Shown here piece after piece: positions 8,498 to 16,235 of a stretch of 46,727 nt of DNA (position 1 is the stretch's first letter; every line of letters starts with the position of its first letter). The DNA is from Collinsella aerofaciens. Its GTDB lineage: Bacteria; Actinomycetota; Coriobacteriia; Coriobacteriales; Coriobacteriaceae. The stretch spans positions 1 to 46,727 of the forward strand of contig NZ_JADNOH010000001.1 in NCBI RefSeq assembly GCF_015557435.1. The letters are read 5' to 3'. The translations under genes and the position numbers were made by a program. The notes beneath the pieces were generated by a model. That model made no database searches, was not told the origin of the DNA, and worked only from the letters and a program-made list of their open reading frames with translations.

Positions 8498-9796
8498 TTG
8501 GCTTTTAAAGAGAAAAAGCTTCTTCAGAATACTGGCTGGCTGCTTGCGTTGCAGGCAATAAATATTGTGTTGCCTTTTGTTACGGTGCCTTACGTTACCC
8601 GTGTCTTCGGTGCTGAACGGTACGGCGTGTTCTCTATTGCTCTTAATTGGATAACTTATTTTCAGCTTGTTGTCGAGTTTGGTTTCAACCTGAGCGCAAC
8701 GAAAAAGGTCGTTGAGGTTAAAGATGGGGAAGAGCTTAACGACCTCGTGTCCGCTGTCGTTATTGCTCGACTAGGACTTGTTGCCGCCTGCTTTGTCGTA
8801 GTAATAATTCTCGGTATTACGTCGGCCGCAACCGGGGACCAGCTATCCTGTATGCTTGCGTTGTTTTCTATGCTTGTTGGCATTGCTTTACAGCTTAACT
8901 GGCTTTTTCAGGGTTTGCAGGACATGAAGGTCATCACTATAGCCACGGCGGCTGCGCGAGGGCTTTCTGTCATTCTGATTTTCCTCCTTATAAATAACCC
9001 CGGTCAATTGATGCTTTACTCGTTCCTGTATTCAATTACTTTCCTTGCTTCGGGTGTTATTACTCATGTATTTGCTTGGAAGCGCTATGGGATCAAAATG
9101 GGTTTTGCATCTATAAAGCAGATACTCGGTGAGATGCGAGACGGAATGCCGATTTTTCTTTCATCTGCCGCCGGCAAGATCATTGGAAATGTTGGCGTTA
9201 CGGTGCTCGGCGGTTGTCAGCCAAGCGCGGTCGTTGGCTCGTATGCTGCCATTTTGAAGGTGCCGCAAATGGCGAGCCTGATGTTTACTCCTGTTGGCCA
9301 AGCGCTGTATCCGCGCGTAAACGAAGAACGAATGAAATCTCGGCGCTCCGCGGCGCGGCTTGTTGCTAAGTTTGGTATTCCCGTGGTCGTATTGTTTGCG
9401 GCTGGTTTATTTGGTATGGCGATCCTTCGCAATCCTGTAGTCGAGATTCTCTATGGCAAAGAGTATCTAGTTTGCGCTGATACACTCATTCCGCTTGCTA
9501 TTTGGGTGTTGCTGGGCATCGTAAACAATTTTCTCGGTGTTCAGCTTCTCATTCCTTTTGGATATCAGTCCCTATATAGCTTGCTTATGATTGTCGATTC
9601 CGTTCTTTCGTTGGTGCTTAACGTTTGGCTTGGCCATGCTTGGGGCGCCATGGGTGTTGCGTCAGCTATTGCGATATCCGAGGCTGTCCTTACGGTAGCT
9701 TTGTTTTTGGCTCTTCTTTCTGTAGTTAGGCAATCGTCCGCTGTTTCTTATAGCTCTCATGCCCATAAGGCTCAGCACATGAGAAAGGACCGATAA
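8498..9796 (+). CDS. Wzx-type oligosaccharide flippase
   Basis: A 432-residue membrane protein of the MATE/MOP superfamily with about twelve predicted spans. It moves undecaprenyl-linked repeat units across the membrane. The N terminus (NTGWLLALQAINIVLPFVTVPYVTRVFGAERYGVFS) is characteristic of RfbX/Wzx flippases; DGMPIFLSSAAGKIIGNVGV in the middle is also family-typical. The start is a TTG at 8498, one base after the previous stop, preceded by AAGGAG. Its stop overlaps the wecB start (TAATG). Together with the Wzy-like protein it defines a Wzx/Wzy-dependent pathway. Confidence 0.9.
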   Translation: MAFKEKKLLQNTGWLLALQAINIVLPFVTVPYVTRVFGAERYGVFSIALNWITYFQLVVEFGFNLSATKKVVEVKDGEELNDLVSAVVIARLGLVAACFVVVIILGITSAATGDQLSCMLALFSMLVGIALQLNWLFQGLQDMKVITIATAAARGLSVILIFLLINNPGQLMLYSFLYSITFLASGVITHVFAWKRYGIKMGFASIKQILGEMRDGMPIFLSSAAGKIIGNVGVTVLGGCQPSAVVGSYAAILKVPQMASLMFTPVGQALYPRVNEERMKSRRSAARLVAKFGIPVVVLFAAGLFGMAILRNPVVEILYGKEYLVCADTLIPLAIWVLLGIVNNFLGVQLLIPFGYQSLYSLLMIVDSVLSLVLNVWLGHAWGAMGVASAIAISEAVLTVALFLALLSVVRQSSAVSYSSHAHKAQHMRKDR

Positions 9797-10890
9797 TGAA
9801 AAAAATCATGCTCGTCTTCGGCACGCGCCCGGAGGCAATCAAGATGTGCCCGCTCGTCAACGAGCTGAAGGCGCGCAAGGAGGAGTTCGAGACCGTCGTG
9901 ACCGTGACGGGTCAGCACCGCGAGATGCTCGACCAGGTGCTGCGCGTCTTCGGTGTGGCTCCCGACCACGACCTGGCGATCATGAGGCCGGGCCAGACGC
10001 TATTCGACGTGACATGCGACGTGCTGCTCAAGCTCAAGGCGGTCCTCGAGGACGAGAAGCCCGACGTCGTCCTGGTCCACGGCGACACCACGACCAGCTT
10101 CGCCGCTGCGCTCGCGTGCTTCTACCTGCAGATCCCGGTGGGCCACGTAGAGGCGGGCCTGCGCACGCACGACATCTACAGCCCCTGGCCGGAGGAGTTC
10201 AACCGCCAGGCGGTCGACATCGTGAGCGAGTACTACTTCGCCCCCACGGAGGCCAGCAAGCAGAACCTGCTCGACGAGGGCAAGCCCGAGTCCAAGATCT
10301 GGGTCACCGGCAACACCGGCATCGACGCCCTGCGCACCACCGTACGCGAGGGATATTCCCACACCGAGCTCGCCTGGGCGGAGGGCTCCCGCCTCATCCT
10401 CATCACGGCGCACCGCCGCGAGAACCTGGGCGAGCCCATGCACCGCATGTTCCGCGCCATCCGCCGCGTGATGGAGGAGCATCCCGATACCAAGGCGATC
10501 TACCCCATCCACATGAACCCGCTCGTCCGCAAGGCAGCGCACGAGGAGCTCGACGGCTTCGACAGGCTCCACATCATCGACCCGCTCGAGGTGCTCGACT
10601 TCCACAACTTCATGGCGGCGAGCCATCTCATCCTCACTGACTCCGGCGGTATCCAGGAGGAGGCCCCTAGCCTGGGTAAGCCGGTGCTCGTCATGCGCGA
10701 CACCACCGAGCGCCCCGAGGGCGTGGCGGCCGGCACGCTGAAGCTCGTCGGCACCGAGGAGGACGTCATCTACCGCGAGTTCAGTCGCCTTCTCTCCGAT
10801 CAGGCCGAGTACGAGGCCATGAGCCACGCTTCGAACCCCTACGGTGACGGACATGCGAGCGAGCGCATCGCGGACGTGCTGGCGCAGTAG
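9796..10890 (+). CDS. wecB: UDP-N-acetylglucosamine 2-epimerase (non-hydrolysing)
   Basis: The enzyme interconverts UDP-GlcNAc and UDP-ManNAc in the cytoplasm, supplying ManNAc-type sugars for the polymer or for wall glycopolymers. The 364-residue protein carries the full set of family signatures: VFGTRPEAIKMCPL at the N terminus, VHGDTTTSFAAAL, VGHVEAGLRTHD, WPEEFNRQ, TAHRRENLG, and TDSGGIQEEAPSLGKP. Length is normal. It overlaps the flippase stop by one base. The codon usage is strikingly GC3-rich, in sharp contrast to the AT-rich genes before it, so it probably belongs to the conserved border of the locus rather than the exchanged core. Confidence 0.97.
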   Translation: MKKIMLVFGTRPEAIKMCPLVNELKARKEEFETVVTVTGQHREMLDQVLRVFGVAPDHDLAIMRPGQTLFDVTCDVLLKLKAVLEDEKPDVVLVHGDTTTSFAAALACFYLQIPVGHVEAGLRTHDIYSPWPEEFNRQAVDIVSEYYFAPTEASKQNLLDEGKPESKIWVTGNTGIDALRTTVREGYSHTELAWAEGSRLILITAHRRENLGEPMHRMFRAIRRVMEEHPDTKAIYPIHMNPLVRKAAHEELDGFDRLHIIDPLEVLDFHNFMAASHLILTDSGGIQEEAPSLGKPVLVMRDTTERPEGVAAGTLKLVGTEEDVIYREFSRLLSDQAEYEAMSHASNPYGDGHASERIADVLAQ

Positions 10891-10944
10891 TTTTCTCTGA
10901 GCTGTTTTATGAAGCTGCTCTTTTGGAACATAAACAAGAAAGAC

Positions 10945-10992
10945 AATGCCGACCTTGTCGTCACGCGCATGCGAGGGGATGAGGTCGGCATT
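10945..10992 (+). terminator. Hairpin after wecB, possible operon terminator
   Basis: AATGCCGACCT at 10945-10955 pairs perfectly with AGGTCGGCATT at 10982-10992. The 26-base loop itself contains the palindrome CGCATGCG. GCTGCTTTTGC follows, a weak T-run. It lies 54 bp after the wecB stop. The loop is long for an intrinsic terminator, so this is tentative. Confidence 0.4.
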
Positions 10993-11084
10993 GCTGCTTT
11001 TGCTGAGTTTTTGGAACTGACTTTTCAAATGAGCTGTTAAATAGAACTGGTTGAGGTGCCGTCAAAAATCTTTCGCAAATTGAT

Positions 11085-11569
11085 TTAACCGGCCTCGGCC
11101 CCGTCTTCTTTTAGCCCTCCGTCTTTCCCTTCAGTTCGTCCATCTCCTCCAGCTTCGACATATCCAGGTACTCCCTCTTGCTTCACTTTGTGCTTCAGCC
11201 TCGCCGTCACCAGCATGAGGACCGAGTTGCCGTCCGGGAAGATCCCGACGACCCTCGTCCTCCTCCTGATTTCGCGGTTGATGCGCTCGATCCCGTTGTT
11301 CGTCCTGATTTGGCGCCAGTGCTCAGACGGGAATTCCGTGTAGGCAAGCGTCTCGGCGAACCCGTCGCGTATCGTTCTCGCGGCCGTTCCGCAGAGCTTC
11401 GGCACGCTGAGATCGACTTCCCCGACGACCGTGATGAGTTTTCTCGCGTAGCGGCCGCCGTGGTAGCCATCCCGGCCCGCCGTCCTCTCGTAGCGCTCGG
11501 CCCCCCGACAAGCTCGGACGCCTCCTTGTCGAGCAGCGCGTTAAGCGCTTCCTCGACGGTCTTCCTCAT
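11085..11569 (-). pseudogene. Decayed IS256-family transposase with deleted catalytic core
   Basis: Reading leftward, the N-terminal piece (MRKTVEEALNALLDKEASELVGG) is intact to a run of G residues near 11501-11507. A one-base frame change there is needed to continue with AERYERTAGRDGYHGGRYARK and VDLSVPKLCGT. The text then jumps directly to TLAYTEFPSEHWRQIRTNN and REIRRRTRVVGIFPDG, the C-terminal signature of IS256-type transposases. About 200 residues between these parts, including the DDE core, are missing, so the gene cannot transpose itself. The sequence at about 11055-11080, just past the stop, resembles an IS256-type terminal repeat. It marks the left edge of the accessory island. Confidence 0.85.
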
Positions 11570-12145
11570 CAGGTTCTATATGTCATTGCGCAGCAACTCC
11601 CCGTCGACTGATAACGATATTCACAGACACGGCCCGCGCCCTTTCGTCAATGATTTGTTGTTTGGCCGCTGGAAATCATATGACGGGGTGCGGGCCGTGT
11701 TCCGCTATGCGGTTGTCAATTTATAAAAGATATTATGCGTCACCACCGTTTGACGAAAAACTAATAAACAATGGTTCTGCTGCACGTGCATGGGGGTAAT
11801 ATCTACTCAGACGTTCAGTGTCTGGAGCATGACGTTTTATGTCCGCACGTTGACCTTTCTATGAGGTTAACTGATTGCTGGGGGTTGTCATGCTGCTATA
11901 CGATGAGGCATTTCTACATGCTAATAATTTTTGCGAGATGACGCTTAGGTCATCTCGCTGATTGCTGCAGATTGATATCTATTTCCGTGCCGCGATGGCG
12001 TTTCATGTTCTGAGGTTAGGCTTCCTGCTTTGGCCTGCGCCATTCAGCATCTCACTATCTTCGTTTATCAAACTGAATGGGTTGGATAAAGGCCATTTGT
12101 CCGTCGCCCATTGGAGGTATATCTGCGAATTAGATTGGAGCAGAA
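11570..12145. other. Gene-free stretch with several hairpins
   Basis: I see no convincing gene here. ACACGGCCCGC at 11627-11637 pairs with GCGGGCCGTGT at 11690-11700. TTTCGTCAA at 11642-11650 pairs with TTGACGAAA at 11750-11758, partly interleaved with it. GCGAGATGAC at 11933-11942 pairs with GTCATCTCGC at 11949-11958 without a T-run on either strand. The promoter of the following cassette must lie in this stretch, but no strong -35/-10 pair is evident. Confidence 0.5.
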
Positions 12146-13192
12146 ATGCAAAGGAAGATGTACACCGCATTTGTATCCTCCGTATCTTCTCTTAAAGAGG
12201 AGCGCAGAGCAACGCTCGACGTTCTTCTTGATTTGGACGTATTTCCAGTGGCAACTGAGCATTTCGTTATCCAGTCAAAGGATGGGATAAATGATATCGA
12301 GCGTCTTATAGACGACTCTGATTTCTTTATCCTTCTTATGGGTAGCGAATACGGTCCTAAGACCAAGATTGGCGATTTTACCGGTAGCTGGACGGAATAT
12401 GAGCTTGTGTACGCACTGGAACATGCTCGAAGTAACAACACTAAGATCATTATTATTGAGCTGCCGGAACTAAAACGCATCTCGTCGCTGTCTTCTTCGG
12501 AAAAGGAGACTTTGAAGACTTCGGAAAAGAATCAGCTTGGTTTCTTGGATCGCCTTAATGGAAACACCATCTGCCAGGTTGCAGATATTAGTTCTCTGAA
12601 ATCGACCCTATCTACCTTTATTGAGGGCAATCGTCGCGCAAATTCGGCTTCAGGTTGGGTGCGAGCATTGTCCGCGCAGGGCTGTTTTGGTATTGAGTTT
12701 GGACGGACCTATCGTCAAGTTCATCTTTCGCCGAATGATGATACGTATATCCGAGTCGGGACCGCAGTTTTTAGCTGCAGTAAGCAATCGGCTACGATGG
12801 TTCATGTCGATGGAGTCAACCATAAGGCGAGTCTTGACGCTAACGGAAATATTATCCCTCGCAACGGTAGGAGCAAGACGGAATGGCAAGGCGAATACTC
12901 TTGCCAAGACGGAAGACTGTGCGGTGTCTATGAGGCATATAGACGGGACAACGGTGCGTTTGGCGGTAAATCTGTGACTGCGGGACATCGTCGTGGCGTC
13001 CATGAATTTGCAATTTCCGATGGCTCGGAGGCGTTTATGGATGGAACATTTCAAGATGCTGTTGGCAGAAACAATATAAACATAGCCTGCAAGTCTGGCG
13101 AGATTTACTTCTTTGAGAGCGAGGAGCTTATGAATCGTTTCCTCAAGCGCGAATGTCCTGAATTGTTTTGTACGTTGCCGGCGGAGGGGTAA
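12146..13192 (+). CDS. DUF4062 domain protein, putative sensor/TIR-like partner of a defence cassette
   Basis: Residues 1 to about 120 match the DUF4062 domain: KMYTAFVSSVSSLKEERRA, then IERLIDDSDFFILLMGSEYG, and SWTEYELVYALEH. This is a Rossmann-like domain found at the N terminus of many prokaryotic conflict proteins and reminiscent of TIR in its strand-helix order and its Trp-x2-Glu-like patch. Residues about 165-348 are an unrecognised, probably beta-rich domain (GTAVFSCSKQSATMVHVDG). The total is 348 residues. The ATG at 12146 has GGAG five bases upstream. It is the first gene of a closely spaced rightward series (phosphatase, TIR, small protein, membrane protein, caspase); only two bases separate it from the next start. 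Function is inferred from context only. Confidence 0.75.
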   Translation: MQRKMYTAFVSSVSSLKEERRATLDVLLDLDVFPVATEHFVIQSKDGINDIERLIDDSDFFILLMGSEYGPKTKIGDFTGSWTEYELVYALEHARSNNTKIIIIELPELKRISSLSSSEKETLKTSEKNQLGFLDRLNGNTICQVADISSLKSTLSTFIEGNRRANSASGWVRALSAQGCFGIEFGRTYRQVHLSPNDDTYIRVGTAVFSCSKQSATMVHVDGVNHKASLDANGNIIPRNGRSKTEWQGEYSCQDGRLCGVYEAYRRDNGAFGGKSVTAGHRRGVHEFAISDGSEAFMDGTFQDAVGRNNINIACKSGEIYFFESEELMNRFLKRECPELFCTLPAEG

Positions 13193-13194
13193 AA

Positions 13195-13950
13195 ATGGAC
13201 TATCAAGCGATTATTGATGTTGTTAAGTCTGTCAAACCGCTTTTCTTTGATAACGATCTGAGGTCTCAGTCCTCAATGAAGGGTGACGCTGACTTTGTTA
13301 CGCAAGTCGATCTAAAGATTAGCTCGTATGTTAAGTCTGCACTTGCTGAGTTAACGCCTGAAATAGGTTTTATGAGTGAGGAGGAAGACCCTGGCGAGGT
13401 GAAGCCCACTCGTTGGATTCTTGATCCTGTTGACGGTACTACAAATCTTGTTTTTGACTATCGTGCAAGCACTATTTCGCTAGCACTTGTCCGTGATGAA
13501 AAGCCTATATTTGGCATTGTTTACAATCCTTATAGCGATGAATTATTTACTGCTAAAAAGGGCTTAGGGGCTTTTTTGAATGGTAATAAAATTCAAACAT
13601 CCGACCGTGAGCTCGCTAATTGCCTTATCGAGTTTGGTGCTGGTTCAACGCATAAAGACGGCGCTCATGAGATTTTCGGTATCGCCGAAAAAGTATTTTG
13701 CGACTGCCTGGATTTGCGTCGCATGTGTTCTTCTGCGCTGGCAATCTGCTATATAGCCTGCGGAAGGACTAATGGCTATTTCGAAAAGAGGCTGAAGCCT
13801 TGGGATTATGCCGCTGCCGCACTCATCTTGGATGAGGCGGGAGGACTCTCTTCGGAGTGGAATGGACAGCCTCTTCAGTATAAATCTGCTTGCAGCTTTA
13901 TTTGCGGGTCGCAGACGGCGTTTGAATATTTAAAGGGAGTTGTTTCTTAA
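13195..13950 (+). CDS. Inositol-monophosphatase-family (IMPase/CysQ-like) phosphatase in a defence cassette
   Basis: A 251-residue member of the Mg-dependent, Li-sensitive phosphatase superfamily, which removes phosphate from inositol phosphates, fructose bisphosphate or 3'-phosphoadenosine nucleotides. All metal-site motifs are visible: ADFVTQVDLK (D36/D39 region), MSEEED (E62-E64), WILDPVDGTTN (D77, D80, G-T-T), and KPWDYAAAALILDEAGG (W203-D204). Length is normal and the active site looks complete. The ATG at 13195 follows GGAGGGG; it begins two bases after the DUF4062 stop. The location between DUF4062 and TIR genes is unusual. It could process a phosphorylated nucleotide signal, or be a housekeeping gene caught in the cassette. 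Confidence 0.85.
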   Translation: MDYQAIIDVVKSVKPLFFDNDLRSQSSMKGDADFVTQVDLKISSYVKSALAELTPEIGFMSEEEDPGEVKPTRWILDPVDGTTNLVFDYRASTISLALVRDEKPIFGIVYNPYSDELFTAKKGLGAFLNGNKIQTSDRELANCLIEFGAGSTHKDGAHEIFGIAEKVFCDCLDLRRMCSSALAICYIACGRTNGYFEKRLKPWDYAAAALILDEAGGLSSEWNGQPLQYKSACSFICGSQTAFEYLKGVVS

Positions 13951-14034
13951 CTCTGACTAATTGATTGACGACGATTGCCATGGCGATTACTCGTACAAAC
14001 TATTAGATCACGCTTTGAAAGAGGGGAGCGTTAT

Positions 14035-14442
14035 ATGAGTCTTCGTGATTATCACATTCTTATTAGCCATTCGTGGGATTACAGCGATGACTATAGGACG
14101 ATAAAGAGCTGGCTTGATTCAGCCGGCTACTTTAAGTGGTCGGACTATTCTGTTCCTATCGAGAATCCGATTGACGCTAAGAGCAAAGCTGAGCTTAAGC
14201 AGAGGATCGCGAATCGAATCTCTTGCTGTAGCTGCGTAATTGTTCTCTCTGGAATGTATGTCGCCTACAGCGAGTGGATCGACTTTGAGATCGAAACTGC
14301 TTTGAAGTATAACAAACCCATTATCGGGGTTAGGCCGCGGGGCCAGTTGCGTGTCCCTGATGAAGTGTCCTCTAATGCCGACATTATGGTTGGTTGGACG
14401 AGGGACGGTATTGTTAACGCTGTTCGCCAATATGCACTTTAG
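14035..14442 (+). CDS. TIR-like protein (ThsB type)
   Basis: A 135-residue single-domain protein. The opening RDYHILISHSWDYSDDYRTIKSWLD is typical of the ThsB/TIR-like family (once DUF1863). CVIVLSGMYVAYSEWIDFEIETALKYNKPIIGV follows, with the candidate catalytic Glu at about residue 85. Family TIR proteins of Thoeris turn NAD+ into cyclic ADP-ribose-type signals upon phage infection and activate a partner effector. The ATG at 14035 has GAGGGGAG upstream; a longer frame from 13975 lacks such a site. It lies 84 bp after the phosphatase and 7 bp before the small protein gene. The caspase-like gene 800 bp downstream is the probable effector. Confidence 0.85.
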   Translation: MSLRDYHILISHSWDYSDDYRTIKSWLDSAGYFKWSDYSVPIENPIDAKSKAELKQRIANRISCCSCVIVLSGMYVAYSEWIDFEIETALKYNKPIIGVRPRGQLRVPDEVSSNADIMVGWTRDGIVNAVRQYAL

Positions 14443-14449
14443 GAGAACT

Positions 14450-14638
14450 ATGTTTTTTAAGAAGCGAAAACCCGACTCGAGTCCTTCCGAGAAGTCATAC
14501 AACAAACAACTGCCGAAAGATCATCCCAATCCGCCTATTAGGGTTGTTCGTGGGAACACGGAGGAAATACCCGACTTCCCTTGTGCAGGATCTCCCTGCC
14601 CTGGATTCCCTTCGCCTCGTCCGAAAAAGAAGAATTAA
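14450..14638 (+). CDS. Small basic, proline-rich protein (62 aa)
   Basis: A 62-residue open frame whose ATG at 14450 is preceded by AGGAG eight bases after the TIR stop; its stop is directly followed by the next start. The product begins FFKKRKPDSS, is rich in Pro, Lys and Arg, ends SPRPKKKN and has two Cys in PCAGSPCPG. No membrane span or known family. The good ribosome-binding site and perfect packing in the operon argue that it is real. It might be a regulator or a proteolytic substrate of the caspase-like protein, but nothing in the sequence proves this. Confidence 0.65.
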   Translation: MFFKKRKPDSSPSEKSYNKQLPKDHPNPPIRVVRGNTEEIPDFPCAGSPCPGFPSPRPKKKN

Positions 14639-15250
14639 ATGGGTAAACGCAGCCGAAAGCAAATAGAGGGCGAGGGTGCAGTCCCGGGTTTCGATTCAGT
14701 TGACTATTCTGCCGAATATCTTTCATGGATGACCGAGCTGTCTTATCAGACAGAACTTAGTCGGCGTGATTCATATGAACATTTGTCTAACTGTTTGCTA
14801 AGCTGCGTCTCCATTATTTCCGTCGCTTTATTGACGGTGGCCCCGCTGTTATTTGAGAGATATAGCTACAACGACAACGGGGCTGCCGCGTCTGTTCTGC
14901 TGGCGAGTGGCTATGTTGTCGTCATGCTGCTGCTAGGTGCTTCATTTCTGCTGTCGTTGCTTAGTCAAGTCAGGCTCAAGATGAGCGTTCTCGCATCACC
15001 GATGGATTTGAATGATTTCGTTGCGGGCGAGATTAATCGTGGTGCGCCTTTTGCCTCTCCGATGGAAGTTGCCGAAGGTAAGGTAGGGGCGGTGCAGTCC
15101 CACTTTGAATCGCTTAATCGCAAGAACGAGTACATGAGAAAGTGCCTAATGGCATCGATGGTTCTGCTGATCGTGGCTGTTTCGGTATGCTTGTTCTTGG
15201 TTTGTCTTTTTTCGTTATTTGAGTTTTTATTGCCACCGTTTTGGAGTTGA
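14639..15250 (+). CDS. Membrane protein, SLATT/S-4TM-like candidate effector
   Basis: A 203-residue protein. A soluble N-terminal helix region (SAEYLSWMTELSYQTELSRRDSYEHLSN) leads into two spans (about residues 52-72 and 83-107). A soluble stretch of roughly 55 residues follows, then a last long hydrophobic segment (about 168-195, MASMVLLIVAVSVCLFLV) close to the C terminus. The layout resembles the SLATT and related few-TM families that accompany nucleotide-signal immune systems and are thought to breach the membrane. The sequence match is only by architecture. It starts at the base after the small-protein stop and ends 4 bases before the caspase gene. Confidence 0.55.
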   Translation: MGKRSRKQIEGEGAVPGFDSVDYSAEYLSWMTELSYQTELSRRDSYEHLSNCLLSCVSIISVALLTVAPLLFERYSYNDNGAAASVLLASGYVVVMLLLGASFLLSLLSQVRLKMSVLASPMDLNDFVAGEINRGAPFASPMEVAEGKVGAVQSHFESLNRKNEYMRKCLMASMVLLIVAVSVCLFLVCLFSLFEFLLPPFWS

Positions 15251-15254
15251 TGTA

Positions 15255-16235
15255 ATGCAAGGTCGCAAGGCACTTGTTGTCGGTATTGATGAGTATGCGT
15301 CGTCTCCGCTATATGGTTGTGTTGCCGATGCCAATGCGGTGGCCGAAGTATTAGGGAAAAATGGCGACGGCTCTCCTAATTTCTCCATTCATCTTGAGAG
15401 AAACGTTGAGTGTCCTTTTGAATTGAAGCGGATGATCGAAGACTGTTTCTCCGGGGATCCTGAGATTGCGCTGCTATATTTTGCTGGACATGGTGGAAGA
15501 TGCGACGTCACTAAAAATGGTTTCATCTTATCTGGCAAGGGCTATCCAGGGGGACAACTTTCCCTCGACGAGATCCTGGCGATAGCAAATAGCTCCAAAG
15601 CGAAAAATCGCGTAATTCTTCTCGATAGCTGTAATTCTGGGTGCATGGGGACTCCTGGAGTGCTTGGTGGGACATCCTGCTTGCTTGGTGAGGGTCTAAC
15701 AATTCTGAGCGCATGCTGTTCTAACGAATGTGCGGAGGAGCTTAACGGGCGCGGGACATTTACGTCGCTTCTGGTGGATGCGCTAAATGGCGGTGCAGCA
15801 GACGTGATGGGGCATGTTACTCCCGGTGGGGTCTATGCGTATATTGATAAGGCTCTCGGGCCATGGGATCAGCGGCCTGTGTTTAGGACTAATGTCAACT
15901 CGTTTATTTCGCTAAGAAAAGTCGTTTCGCAGGTTCCGGATAGTGTCTTGCGGCAGCTGCCGTCTTTGTTTGATGCGCCCGGTGCTCAACTGTCCTTGGA
16001 TCCGTCTTTTGAGCCCACCAACAATCCCGATTGGGAAGAGCATCGAATTGTTGAGCCCTATGCGACTAAGGATAATATGGAGAAGTTCAAGATCCTTCAG
16101 CAGCTGGAGGGTATTGGCCTTGTCCGTCCAGTGGGGGCCGAGCATATGTATTTTGCTGCCATGGAATCTAAGTCGTGCGAACTGACGGCTCTGGGCAAGC
16201 AGTATTGGCGCCTTGCCGATACGGGGAAGATTTAG
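15255..16235 (+). CDS. Caspase-like (C14) protease, candidate TIR-activated effector
   Basis: A 326-residue protein with a complete caspase-like domain (about 1-235). The first strand is KALVVGIDEYASSPLYGCVADA, the catalytic His is in LLYFAGHGG (H79), and the catalytic Cys is in ILLDSCNSG (C126). STLL-type core strands follow (LTILSACCSNECAEE). The last 90 residues (about 235-326) form a separate domain with a helix-rich, winged-helix-like end (EKFKILQQLEGIGLVRPVG); this is a plausible ligand-binding or substrate-binding module. In type IV Thoeris a TIR-made signal activates such a caspase, which then cleaves host proteins. The ATG at 15255 comes four bases after the membrane-protein stop. 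The dyad is intact, so it should be active. Confidence 0.87.
   Translation: MQGRKALVVGIDEYASSPLYGCVADANAVAEVLGKNGDGSPNFSIHLERNVECPFELKRMIEDCFSGDPEIALLYFAGHGGRCDVTKNGFILSGKGYPGGQLSLDEILAIANSSKAKNRVILLDSCNSGCMGTPGVLGGTSCLLGEGLTILSACCSNECAEELNGRGTFTSLLVDALNGGAADVMGHVTPGGVYAYIDKALGPWDQRPVFRTNVNSFISLRKVVSQVPDSVLRQLPSLFDAPGAQLSLDPSFEPTNNPDWEEHRIVEPYATKDNMEKFKILQQLEGIGLVRPVGAEHMYFAAMESKSCELTALGKQYWRLADTGKI

Noticed and set aside
11962-12195. 77-codon plus-strand frame before the DUF4062 gene
   Set aside because: No ribosome-binding site, no family, and its end overlaps the DUF4062 start; most of it has no protein-like pattern.
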